Of a stretch of DNA of 64,000 bases, positions 54,450 through 64,000 are shown piece after piece. Source of the DNA: Rhizophlyctis rosea (taxonomy: Eukaryota > Chytridiomycota > Chytridiomycetes > Rhizophlyctidales > Rhizophlyctidaceae). Location: the NCBI GenBank assembly GCA_027596075.1, contig JADGJC010000076.1, positions 62,001 to 126,000 of the forward strand. Reading direction: 5' to 3'. The notes below the pieces were generated by a model. The model ran no database searches, was not told the DNA's origin, and was given only the letters and a program-made list of their open reading frames with translations. The first letter of the stretch is position 1. The number at the start of each line of letters is the position of its first letter. The position numbers were made by a program, and so were the translations under genes.

Positions 54450-57430
54450 TCACTCAAACCCAAACACCTGCAAATCCTTCAACGCATCCCTCACCGCAAC
54501 CCCAACATTACCCGGCGCCCTCTTCAACTCCTCCAACGTCGCATGCAAATCGCCAAAGGACCTGTAACATGCATGGCATCGGTTTACTCTACAACAAGTC
54601 GACACAGGAAACAATGTATGAGCATCCAGATAAAAAGAAGGAGATATTACGACACGGGATATTGGAGCTGTTGTGAACTCACCGTTCCTCCCGCACAAGA
54701 TCAACACCTGGACTTACGAAGCTACCGGAGTTCAGGGTACTCAGGATAACGTTGGCGAAGCTTTTGGACAGGATTCGGATGGTTTGGCAGGCGGTTACGA
54801 TGTAGCTGTTTGACAAAACAAAATCAGCAAAATCGCAAAACGTTCTCTCAACAGAAACAAAAATCCAATTAACCACATCCACAGCCCAATGACAACCCCA
54901 AGAAACCCACAAACCCTCTCTCACAAAGTACTCACTCCTCATAAACTTCAAACAACAACTCCCCAACACCCCCCAAAAGCACCACACAAACATCCAACGA
55001 AACCAACTTCGGTTTCAAATTCACCACCCTCAACATATCAACCCACACACTCGAATCTTTCACATCCGCCATCGTTTCCACCGCTTGGCGTATACTGCTT
55101 TCGTCCCACACTTGGCGGACCATGCGGATGGAGGTTAGGCGGGACCTTAATATGGATACGACAGAGGCGTGTCGGAAGAGGAGGGTTTCCATTATATCGG
55201 TGTCGGAGGTTGGTGGGGGGGCGTCGGAGATGGGAGAGAGGAGGAGGGGGGCGGTGCGGCGCTGGGGGCCCTGTTTGGCCGGATTGAGAATTCGTCTTTG
55301 ATATGTGGCAGAATACGCTGTGATGGGATGACTCTAAAAAGGGACAACCACATACCTGGACAAACTTCGCAATATCCAAATTCAACAATTTTTCTCCATT
55401 GCCCGCGGGAACAAACGACATCACACCCTTCGAAGCTGATGCTGCAGGCGTCTCTCTTCCCGCTATGGTATCATCCTGACTAGCAATCTGACTACGTGAC
55501 CGTTGTCGTCGCAATGAGGGTGATGGTCCCTCTCCCGTCTGATATCCATATTCAGGAGACTCTTCCGAGTCGCCCGGCCCATAACCTCTACCTCCTCCTC
55601 CCCGCGATACAGAGACTGATGGCGGTCGGGATCCGTGTTGAGTCGGTGTTGGCGGTTTTGATAATGCTGAAGGCATGGAATTGAGCGACGAGTTTGAGTT
55701 CTGTTGGTCAGAAGTTACATACATTGATTTGATGATCCACGATTCAAGTCAGATAGGGATCCTACAGATGGCCTGGGTCTGATTGTTTGTGCAGCAGCAG
55801 GCGTCCCTGAAGGTGTTACGTCAGTCATAATTGCCCGAACTATTACCCGGTGTGTAATAAGTCGCCGTAAAAGATCACCTGACAAAGAACTTCTCGACCC
55901 TCCTTTCGTTATGCTGTGTGATGATTGTGCTGATTTTGGGACAATGAAATCGTTGAGGGCAGACTTGACGACTTCATCAAACAAAGTTGCTACTTTCATT
56001 ACCATTTTCATCGTGATGAAGCTCGAAAGGTGTTCTTGTCCGGACCGGTTCTCCCATTGAGTTCATGTCAAGTGCCGAACTTTCATGCCGCTGTTCCGGT
56101 GACGCTCGGATGGGTGAACGCTGACCGTCGTCAAGATGAGACCCCAGAACCGAAATGAACTTCAAACTGTAAACATGACACTCACCGTCAGATCCACTGT
56201 CCAAATGCTCACAAAGTTCCCGTCCAATGCTCCTCCAACCAAATGCCCATCATCATTCAATGAACCTATGTCAGTCACATTGGGCCATCGGACCGTGATA
56301 AGGTCCTGACATTGAGCTGGCTCCCATGTCCATATCTGAAGATAGCGAAAATTCGCAATGAGTAAATTTGGAGGACGTGGAAGAGCAAAATGCCCTTCGA
56401 AGGTGCAAGCGTACCTGCAGCGAGTCCCCAGTCGCCACGAGCAACTCCTGCCCGTCCCTATCAAAGTCCAAAACCTTCGGCGGACTTCCCGACAGCTCCG
56501 CAGACGATATACACTCGAATGTCTGCAAATCGTACATGCGAACGCTTCGATCTGAGCTGCCCGTGGCCATCATGAACTCTGCCGGATGGAATCCTAGGGA
56601 GGTGATAGGGCCTGTGTGTTCTGAGTAGGAGCGAAGGAGCTTTCCTGCAGTCATGTCCCATATCTTTTGAATGAGGTGTTAGAGTCGTGACATGTAGTTC
56701 GCATTCCATTGGCACTTCAACTTGCCTTCACGGTAGCGTCTGCTCCACCGGTAGCAATCCACCGCCCATCTGGGGTGATGCGCATGACGTTGATGGCATC
56801 CGTGTGTCCCGTATATGTTTGGATGCACCCTCTTCGTCTGACATCCCATATCTTCACGGTGTTGTCTGTTGACCCGGAAGCGAAAAACTCCCCGAAAGGA
56901 TGAAATTCGACACATCTCGTATTCGATTTATGACCAGAAAGAGTCCGTATGACTAATATGGCATTGAAGATTGAATATGAATAAAGATATGAAATTGGAC
57001 ACCCAAGAATTCGGATCATACCCTTCGCATGCTCCAAATCCCACAGCTTGATTGTTCCACTTGATGAACCTGCTACAGCAATCTCCTCTGGCCAGTCCAT
57101 CGTCACGCACTCAACCGCACTGGAGTGACCTCCCAAACTCTGACGCAACATTACCATTAACTTGTTATTTGTATAAGCGACACATGTAAAGCAATGGCTC
57201 TCACCAGTATAGGTTGTGTTCTGCCTAATGCCCACAAGTTGACCTTGCGGTCCTCCCCTCCCGTTACTATGATCTTGCCAGACTTGCGTCCTATTCTCAG
57301 ACATGTTGCCGGCGCGCTATGTGCAACAAAATCATCTAAAAGCAATGTTACTTTGTAAATGGGAAGGTCTAGTATGACATACGGTGTACAAATACTGACG
57401 CAGTTTGAAAGCTCTGTCGTCAACATCCAT
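54450..57430 (-). CDS. Katanin p80 WD40 subunit (KATNB1-like)
   Basis: Exons 57430-57400, 57335-57205, 57139-57022, 56952-56726, 56663-56415, 56335-56186, 56120-about 56012, one or two small exons to about 55764, about 55701-55356, 55270-54936, 54805-54683 and 54561-54450. Six WD40 repeats: GRKSGKIIVTGGEDRKVNLW, GSSSGTIKLWDLEHAK, FHPFGEFFASGSTDNTVKIW, ATGGADATVKIWD, ATGSSDRSVRMYDL and a degenerate sixth. After a Ser/Pro-rich linker comes the con80 domain (LRSRLTSIRMVRQVWDESSI, DYIVTACQTIRIL, GVDLVREER), which binds the p60 AAA ATPase for microtubule severing. The intron after ADATVK uses a GC donor (AAG/GCAAGT). p80 fits a zoosporic fungus with cilia. The exons around 55.7-56.0 kb are uncertain. 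Confidence 0.92.
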
Positions 57431-59382
57431 CCTACTGACTGAAAAACCTGAGGACGTTAACAATGTCAGAGCTTTTGCGGAGTTCGCACTGTACAGCGGT
57501 CACAAAGACAGCAGATGCTTCTTGAAAGCTTACAGTGACTTTGCAACTTTTACAGGTTGTGCGCGTGGGAAACTGATATCGGGAATGTTTCAACCCCGTT
57601 CAGTGTACTTCTGGTTGGAGAGGAATTTTCTGAGAGCAGCGCGTTCTGAGTACGGTGAACCTTGGTGCTTTAGTTCCCACAGCCGTTGAGTTTGAAGTGC
57701 GCCCCGTCGACCTACGCGATTGAGAAAGTAGATTGAAGTGGGAAAGTGAGAAAAACAGGGGGAAGGGTTGAGGGGACATGACGTCCAGAAGCCCCCTGCA
57801 ATCGAACCGGCAACCCATCCCATCGCTTGTGCTGGCTCGTGTCAGGGAAATTCGGACAGACATAATAACACGTGAACGTAACAACGTCTAATTATGGTGA
57901 TTTGTAACCATCTCGTCATGACAGGGTTCATGTCAGGGTCCAGTGTGAAAAAAAGTGCAATGTGGTAAAAGTGGAACTATGAGAAAGCCCGTAGCATGAT
58001 GTCATTACCCCCTGTGTCCCTCTTAGCAATGACCAGAAGTCAGACGTAGCCTGTCGCAGTCGAGGACTCGTCTCTCCGGCGTTCAAGAAAGTCTTCAGCT
58101 TTGATCAATACAAGCTGACACATGTTCAGAATACCTACGGCTTGTTGTATTACTTTTTCCGTAATTTCCGTTGCACATGCATTTCCATCATGTCAGCCAT
58201 CGGTCAGACACTCCATACCGACTGTGAAGTTCCTCTTCTGTATTTGTCAACTACAGTTTCAGCTCAATCGGTGATGACGTGATGACCGGGGGCAATTTCG
58301 TTTCCAGGCAGGCTTCCAGTGTGTCCTCGAGTTCCTCGGTACAAAGCTGTCTAATTAGGGTCTGAACACTTTAGTACTGCAATGTGTGCAAGAAAGAGAT
58401 GTCATTGAAATGGTCACGCCTTGAGTAATGGTCCCAAAAGTCTCTCCTCGAAATAGAACATCAATCACAGCTTCCCCAATTTCCCCCTATCCCACTTCCG
58501 TGAACAGAGGTGCAGCACGCTGCATATCGCTGATATGTTCCGACGAATGCTAAAGCAGGAGTAGCAGGTGTAACAAGCTCCTATACTTGCACGCATCGGA
58601 TGAGGCGTATCATTGAATAACTGCCTTCAAGTTAGTTAAGATGTAGAAACTCTTCCCAAGTGCATACGATCCAACTCGTATGCAGTTGGCGGCACCATTT
58701 TTATAGTAACTGCAAGTGGCATATATGCCAAAGTTACTCGACTCAAACCAAATGAAGGGATTATAGTTGAGTGTATGAAGTATAGCAGTCATACTAGGAG
58801 CTTCATCCTCTTCAATCGATTGACAGATCCGCATGGAAGCACTATGAACACACTGAGCACGGCAATGATCAGAAGCTAGCATGTATGGGAGCTGACAGGA
58901 TCTATCGACCCGAAGAAGCAACCGATCTCAATTACATCGGCATGCATAAGTAGTATTTGGTAACTAAAACTTCGTGAAGGGTTCCATTGGGGAAGGTTTC
59001 AGAAGAGTGGGTCAATCCCGGTCACACCCTGCTTGACAGCAACACACAGAAGTTGTCGCTGGTGACTCTGGTGGAGGGGCCCGCTTGCACGCGAGGATTC
59101 GCTCGTGGATGTTTACCTTTTTAATTTCTTTCTTCATGCCAAATAGTAATACTTGCATGGTATAAATCCTATTGCCAACACATGCAAGATTGCCTTCTCT
59201 CCTACTTCCTATAGCGTACCCATCATAATAGTCCCATCATCATGCAGTAGTTGCTCTCCGATCCCCATAATCTGAGCCGAAACCGCACATCAATCGGCCA
59301 TCATCAATTCCAAATTTTGAACCCACGTCCTTCTCTCACCCACACTTTCTCTCTGTAACCCTACTCCGCCATCACCAACGAG
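57431..59382. other. Divergent intergenic region between katanin p80 and the Snt2-like gene
   Basis: About 1.95 kb holding both promoters. A Cys-rich minus-strand frame at 58610-58880 (MLASDHCRAQCVHSASMRIC...) is ATG-led but unrecognised. A short C/T-rich leader (ccttctctcacccacactttctctctg) precedes the Snt2-like start. Nothing else seen. Confidence 0.4.
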
Positions 59383-62300
59383 ATGCCGCGGACCTCGCTA
59401 AGGACCGCTGCAGCGACAGCCTCCGCTGGCGCTGCTCCAGTAGGTGTCACCACTCGAGCTAAGAAGAACACGGCAGCCGCTCCAGTTCCGTCCTCTTCCA
59501 CGAGCTCCCCTCCCCCAAGCAACACAGTGATGCAGGAAATCACTCTGAAGGACGGACAGACATACAGGCTTGAGGGTATGTAATCCTATCTGAAGGCAGA
59601 CAGAGTTGCTGTTACCTCGCCGCACGATGCTTTGTCAAACGAGAATTCCGAACCCGAAATGTCGCTGACATATTTCATGTCCCATCCCATGCCCCACAGA
59701 CTACGTCTACCTGGCACCTGACATACCAAACGAGCCGTGAGTTATTATTCCGCAACTTGGATCCATTAGGATTGGTCCATCAAGTTAACATATCCGTAAA
59801 TTCGCCATCATATCTCCCATCCAATGCTAGATATTACGTGGGCCGCATCATGGAGTTCATTCCTAGCAAAACCGCAGCGACCAAACCTCTCGTCAAGATC
59901 GGTTGGTTCTATCGCCCAAAAGATGCTGCTGTAGGCGCCAGGAAGAAGAACTACGATCCCCGCCTTCTGTTCGCTACTATGCACTCAGACATCAATCCGT
60001 TCGTATTTGATTTTCTTATTATAACACTTCCTCAACATTACCTAACTTTTTTCGGACATAGTGTATCAAGCATCCGCGGCAAATGCAAGATAGAGCATGT
60101 ACATTATATCAAGGACTTGGAAGCTTACAAGATCCAAGACGATGCTTTCTATTATAATCAACGTAAGCTATATAGGTTTTGCCATCTGGAATATCATCAG
60201 CCCCAAACCTGACCCCTTCCGACTATAGTCTACGACCGGTACAACCACCGAGTCTACGACGTCGTTCCCGTTGCCCAACTCAAAAACCTCCCCTCCGAAG
60301 TCGCGGCACCCCTCTCCTCCTACCGCTTCATCCTCGTAGAAGCCGGCAAAGCCTCCGACTGGACCGACAAGCGCATCTGCCCAATCTGCAATCGCTGGTG
60401 CAACCCCGATGAACCCATCGTCAAGTGCGTCACATGCCGAGAGGCGTTCCATCTGCACTGCGTTGGGTTGGCGAAGAAGCCTAGTAGGGGGTATGCGTGG
60501 CAATGTGCTATGTGTTTGAAGAAGGAGGTGGAGGCGTGGCAGGATGGGAAGGATCCGGCGGGGAAGAGGAGGAAGAATGGGAAGGGTATGGAGAGCCCAA
60601 AGTCGGGGACGCCGTCGTTGGGACAGAAGACGGATATTGGTCGACGAGTTTCAAATGGAGATATGACCTCAATTGCGCAACCAGCAGGTATGCAATAGAT
60701 GTATATAACACCTCTTGCGATACATAACTTATACATCGATTTCTTTTTGCTGTTCCAGAAACTGAAAAGCCTCTTTGGCCATTCCGCTATTTTGGAGAGT
60801 ATGCAACTCTAGCAGATTTGGCAGATCCCAATCCGGACCGAGGACATCCCAAGGCGTGCAGTCGGTTAGTCATCTCTGCTGTACCCGCGTGTCGATTCTG
60901 CCTTCTCATCGCGTCTCTTCAGAATCGGAAAACAGTACCAAGCTGACATTCCTGAATTGGGGAGTCGTCCCTCAGATGGAGGCAGCAGGTTGGGAACAGA
61001 TAATCTTGAAACAGTGTGAACATCCGATGCTTATATGATCGCGTGCAGGGTTGGAAATCAGTATCAGGCCGACATTCCAGATCTCGAACCCACACCCGAA
61101 GGACAGTCGAGTGGCGATCAGCCATCGACACCGACAGAAGAAGTGCCATCTAGCGCAAGAGGGAAGAAGAGGAAGAGAGGATACAAGCCGTTGGAGCGGA
61201 ATGGTGAGTTGCCTCCCAAACTCGAATGGATAGCTTGATAGACTTACCTTTCTGTGTGTTGTAACCAAGGCGATGTAGTAGAGCAAGATGTGTCAGATCG
61301 CGGGGGACCATCCGAAGTTGTCTTCTGCAAGCCTGACGACTGGACTGACGCCCAAGGTAAGCTCGTCTCCATGCTCCTACCGCACCACATATTTGCTGGC
61401 CCAGATGACCTGACCCACTGGCCCTCCAGTCGACGACTACATCGAAGAAGTCCTCAGCGACCTACCACTCAGTCTTAAATCCATCCTAACCGTCGACCGT
61501 GCATTGGAAGAGCTGCATAAAGCGAAGTACGACGCGAACGTGGCCATCGCGGCGATGCACAAGCTCCGACCTGCTGATGTTGGGATTGTGGAGTGGACGG
61601 ACGAAGAGGTGAAGGCTTTTGAGGGTGGGGTGGTGAAGTATGGGCATGAGTTGCATTGGGTGCAGAAGGAGGTATGGCGGTTTTGGTAATTGAGTGTGTG
61701 TGTGCGTGGATGGGAGACTGATTGGTATGTTGATAGGTGCCTACGAAAACGATGCCGGAGGTTGTCAGTTACTTTTATAAGTGGAAGAAGAGTCGACGGT
61801 ACGCAACGGTTTATGACCAGTTTTGCAAGAAGTACCGCCCTGGGTTCGTACAGTCAACTTCCCTCTGCAACGACATCGAACCTGCTCTCTGACATCCCCT
61901 CCTCCTCACACAGCAAAAAACTAAAAGCCGACAAAGGCAAAAAGATCACCACCGAACACCCACCCTCCTCCCCGGAAGGCATGAGCGCCTCCGAGTCCGA
62001 ACCCGACGACCACGGCCCACAGTCTCCATCCCGTTCAGGCACCCTAGAGTGCACCAATTGCTGGACCAGCGAGTCGCCGACGTGGAAGAAGAGGCAGTTT
62101 GGATATAAGAGGGAGATTATGTGCCAGCCGTGTGCGGAGCATTGGGTCAAATATGGGTCGGCGAGGGTTGTGGGGGAGTCGGTGAAGAGGGCTAATAGGG
62201 AGAGGGCGGCGAGTGCTGGTGAGTGGTGGTGGTTGGATGGTTTGAGTTGTTTACGGGTGCTGATGCAGGGTCATGTAAACAATCAGGCAAAAAGCGCAAA

Positions 62301-63936
62301 AGACCGGAAGACTCGACACCGGACTCTGATAAGAAAAAGAAGAAGGAGAAGAAGAAGGCGAAGGTTGTTGGGGGAGTCAAAGTCGAGGTTTGTACCTCCA
62401 CTTTTCTGCTGTAAGCTCGCACTGTTTTGTTTACTAATTATCATGTCATCTTCGCAGGAACAACTCCTCGTGCCGGAGGAACCACCGGACTTTGACGAAT
62501 CTTACCCGTGCGCGGTGTGTCGCGAGTTTTATCAGTACGAGGGGAATCCTTTGGTGTGGTGTAGTGGGTGTTGGATGAGAGTTCATAAGGGTATGTGTTG
62601 ACATGTGTGTTAGAGGGGTGTGTAATGATTCTGAACGACCAAACAGACTGCTACGGAGTACAATCGGCAGAAGTTGGGCAGAAACCGCACCAGACGTTCC
62701 GGTGTGAGAGGTGTAAGAATATTGAGAAGCCGGAGAGTTCGTTGGTGGGTGTCTATTTCTTTTGGGCTGCCTAGTTACGAAGATTGCTAATTTTTGCATA
62801 TACACCAGATATACAAATGCGTTCTCTGCCCGACCACGGACGCGCCACGCGAGACGCCTTTGAAGCGGACAGTCGGCAACAACTGGGTGCACGTTTCTTG
62901 TGCTATTTGGATGCCGGAAGTGCGGTTTGGGAATGTGCAGACGTTGGATGGGGTGGAGTGTATTGGGTTGATTGATCGGAAGCGGTGGAGTCAGGTGAGA
63001 TTTGTGAATCTCAATCACATTGACCGGTAGACAAGTGAACTCATCAGAATTATGATTCACATCACTAACAGATGTGCACGATCTGCCAAACACCCGGCGG
63101 GGCATGCGTGACTTGCGCGGAGCGGAACTGCAACGTCGCGTTTCATGTTAGTTGTGGGTTGAATGCTGGGTATGAGTTGACGATGGAGGTTGGGAAGGGG
63201 AAGGCGAGGAATGGGGAGGTGATGGCAGTTGCGCATTGTGGTGTGCATGATTCTAGGCTGAAGGTAACATACTTGTTTAAACTACATCCTGAAAGTGCGA
63301 GCATTCCAAAAACTGACCCTCCCTATCTGCAACATAAAGAACGTACGCCGAAACAGCACACCCCCCTCCGCCCGTTCCGACACACCCACCCCAACCACCA
63401 CCACCATCGCCCGCAAAATAAAAGTCGAATTCAGCGACGCACCACCCCTCCCCACCATCAACGTCACCGCCGGCGCCACACCCGTCGACCCAACACTTTC
63501 GCGCACATACCTAATTCACCAACACGTCCTAACGCAAAAAGTCAACGTCAAAGGACTCAAAACCGGCGGCCAGAAACGTGCACAAAGCTACGGACTTCAG
63601 GGGACGTGTTTTTGTCATGTTGGTGGTGGGACGGGGGCGTGTGGTGTGCATAACGGGAGGAGGATGTCGGCAGCGAGTCCGGTAGTGGAGACGTTTGTGG
63701 ATTTGCCGCCGGTTGAGAGGAAGGAGTGTTGGAGGTGTGGGACGGGGGTTAGTCCGGCTTGGTGGGATGAGGGGGAGGTGTTTGGAGTGGTGGGAGAGGG
63801 GTTTGTTGGGGGGAAGGGAAAGGGGGCGACGATTTGTCATGAGTGTTTTTGGGGGTTGAGGGATGCTGTTGGGGGTGGGGGTGCGGGTGAGGGTGGTGAG
63901 AGTGAGAGTGGTAGTGGGAGTGGGGGGAGTGTGTAG
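59383..63936 (+). CDS. Snt2-like chromatin reader (BAH, PHD, SANT, GATA-like, PHD/ePHD)
   Basis: About 17 exons give about 1090 residues. Order: BAH (YRLEDYVYLAPD, YYVGRIMEF, KPLVKIGWFYRP); PHD1 (CPICNRWCNPDEPIVKC); WPFRYFGEYATL; a SANT module (EWTDEEVKAFEGGVVKYG, VVSYFYKWKKSRR); a GATA-like finger (CTNCWTSESPTWKK, CQPCAEHW); PHD2 (CAVCREFY, WCSGCWMRVHKDC); an extended PHD (YKCVLCPTTDAP, WVHVSCAIWMPEVRF, CTICQTPGGACVTC, FHVSCGLNAGYEL); and a last GATA-like CxxC pair (CWRCGTGVSPAW, CHECFWGL). Snt2 works with Ecm5/Rpd3 in yeast and in Lid2-like complexes to read histone H3 marks. Exon borders: 59383-59575, 59700-59736, 59831-59998, 60062-60162, 60229-60687, 60759-60864, 60923-61015 or 61049-61203, 61270-61356, 61430-61671, 61737-61843, 61914-62218, 62269-62387, 62458-62590, 62647-62744, 62809-62994, 63072-63263, 63340-63936. 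Confidence 0.92.
60923..61203 (+). other. Duplicated alternative exon pair of the Snt2-like gene
   Basis: Two neighbouring acceptors lead into related exon starts in the same phase: 60923 (RIGKQYQADIPELG) and 61049 (RVGNQYQADIPDLE). The first exon (60923-61015) is 93 nt, begins and ends in phase 2, and can be included or skipped without changing frame. Only 33 nt separate its donor from the second acceptor, probably too few for splicing between them, which would make the two exons mutually exclusive or the first a relic. Confidence 0.6.
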
Positions 63937-64000
63937 GTAGTTGGAGGGGTTGGGTTGGGAAGGTGGCGGAGGGAAGTGATCTCTATCTTCTTTTTTTGAT

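Noticed and set aside
55680..55725. A 22-base intron in katanin p80 (gtatgtaacttctgaccaacag)
   Set aside because: Although it has perfect splice signals, it is too short and leaves the wrong phase. A 65-base intron starting at an upstream gtagga and using the same acceptor keeps the frame.
56160..56190. A 19-base intron in katanin p80 (gtgagtgtcatgtttacag)
   Set aside because: Too short. The same donor with the acceptor at 56121 gives a normal 65-base intron in phase.
57790..57860. Possible tRNA (aatcgaacc motif)
   Set aside because: The arms around the T-loop-like sequence do not pair and no acceptor stem can be formed.

Overview
The window is nuclear DNA of a filamentous or zoosporic fungus, most probably a chytrid (Chytridiomycota). 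Genes carry several short spliceosomal introns. Protein architectures are fungal: an Hal5/Npr1-type kinase, a Snt2-like chromatin reader, and a glucuronoyl esterase with a fungal CBM1. The katanin p80 subunit points to a lineage with flagellated zoospores, since it is usually absent from Dikarya. The esterase-CBM1 suggests a plant-litter degrader. Species-level identity is not visible. Layout, 1-12 kb: gene-poor, with a left-edge fragment and its diverged copy, small hypothetical genes, two minisatellites, a Cdc4-like WD40 relic, a hypothetical gene, and the intact member of an F-box-like family (10287-11597, minus). 12-15.5 kb: a ComA/phosphosulfolactate-synthase-like gene and a CE15-CBM1 esterase, both minus. 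17.4-24.7 kb: four broken paralogues of the F-box-like gene on the plus strand, one holding a 90-bp minisatellite that contains an assembly gap. 25.5-32.1 kb: divergent alanyl-tRNA synthetase and RAD18 genes sharing a promoter of about 650 bp. 32.8-34.7 kb: a MITE-like hairpin and a secreted bulb-type lectin. 36-48.5 kb: a TIR-NACHT-WD40 receptor-like gene with crippling lesions, followed on the same strand by a decaying tandem family encoding a domain I do not recognise. 49-50.6 kb: a serine-protease-like relic and a small membrane protein. 52.4-64 kb: four-gene-style housekeeping block made of the Hal5-like kinase, katanin p80 (minus) and a Snt2-like BAH/PHD/SANT regulator (plus). Two kinds of sequence alternate: compact intact housekeeping genes (ComA, CE15, AlaRS, RAD18, kinase, katanin, Snt2) and accessory blocks where gene families duplicate and decay (F-box-like cluster; TIR-NACHT-WD40 plus its neighbours). 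Many lesions in the accessory blocks are single-base events, so true decay and assembly error have to be separated. Many intact genes show a shift from C-ending codons at the 5' end to G-ending codons at the 3' end, often within one exon. Splice sites were placed by reading frame and family similarity only; no transcript evidence was available.
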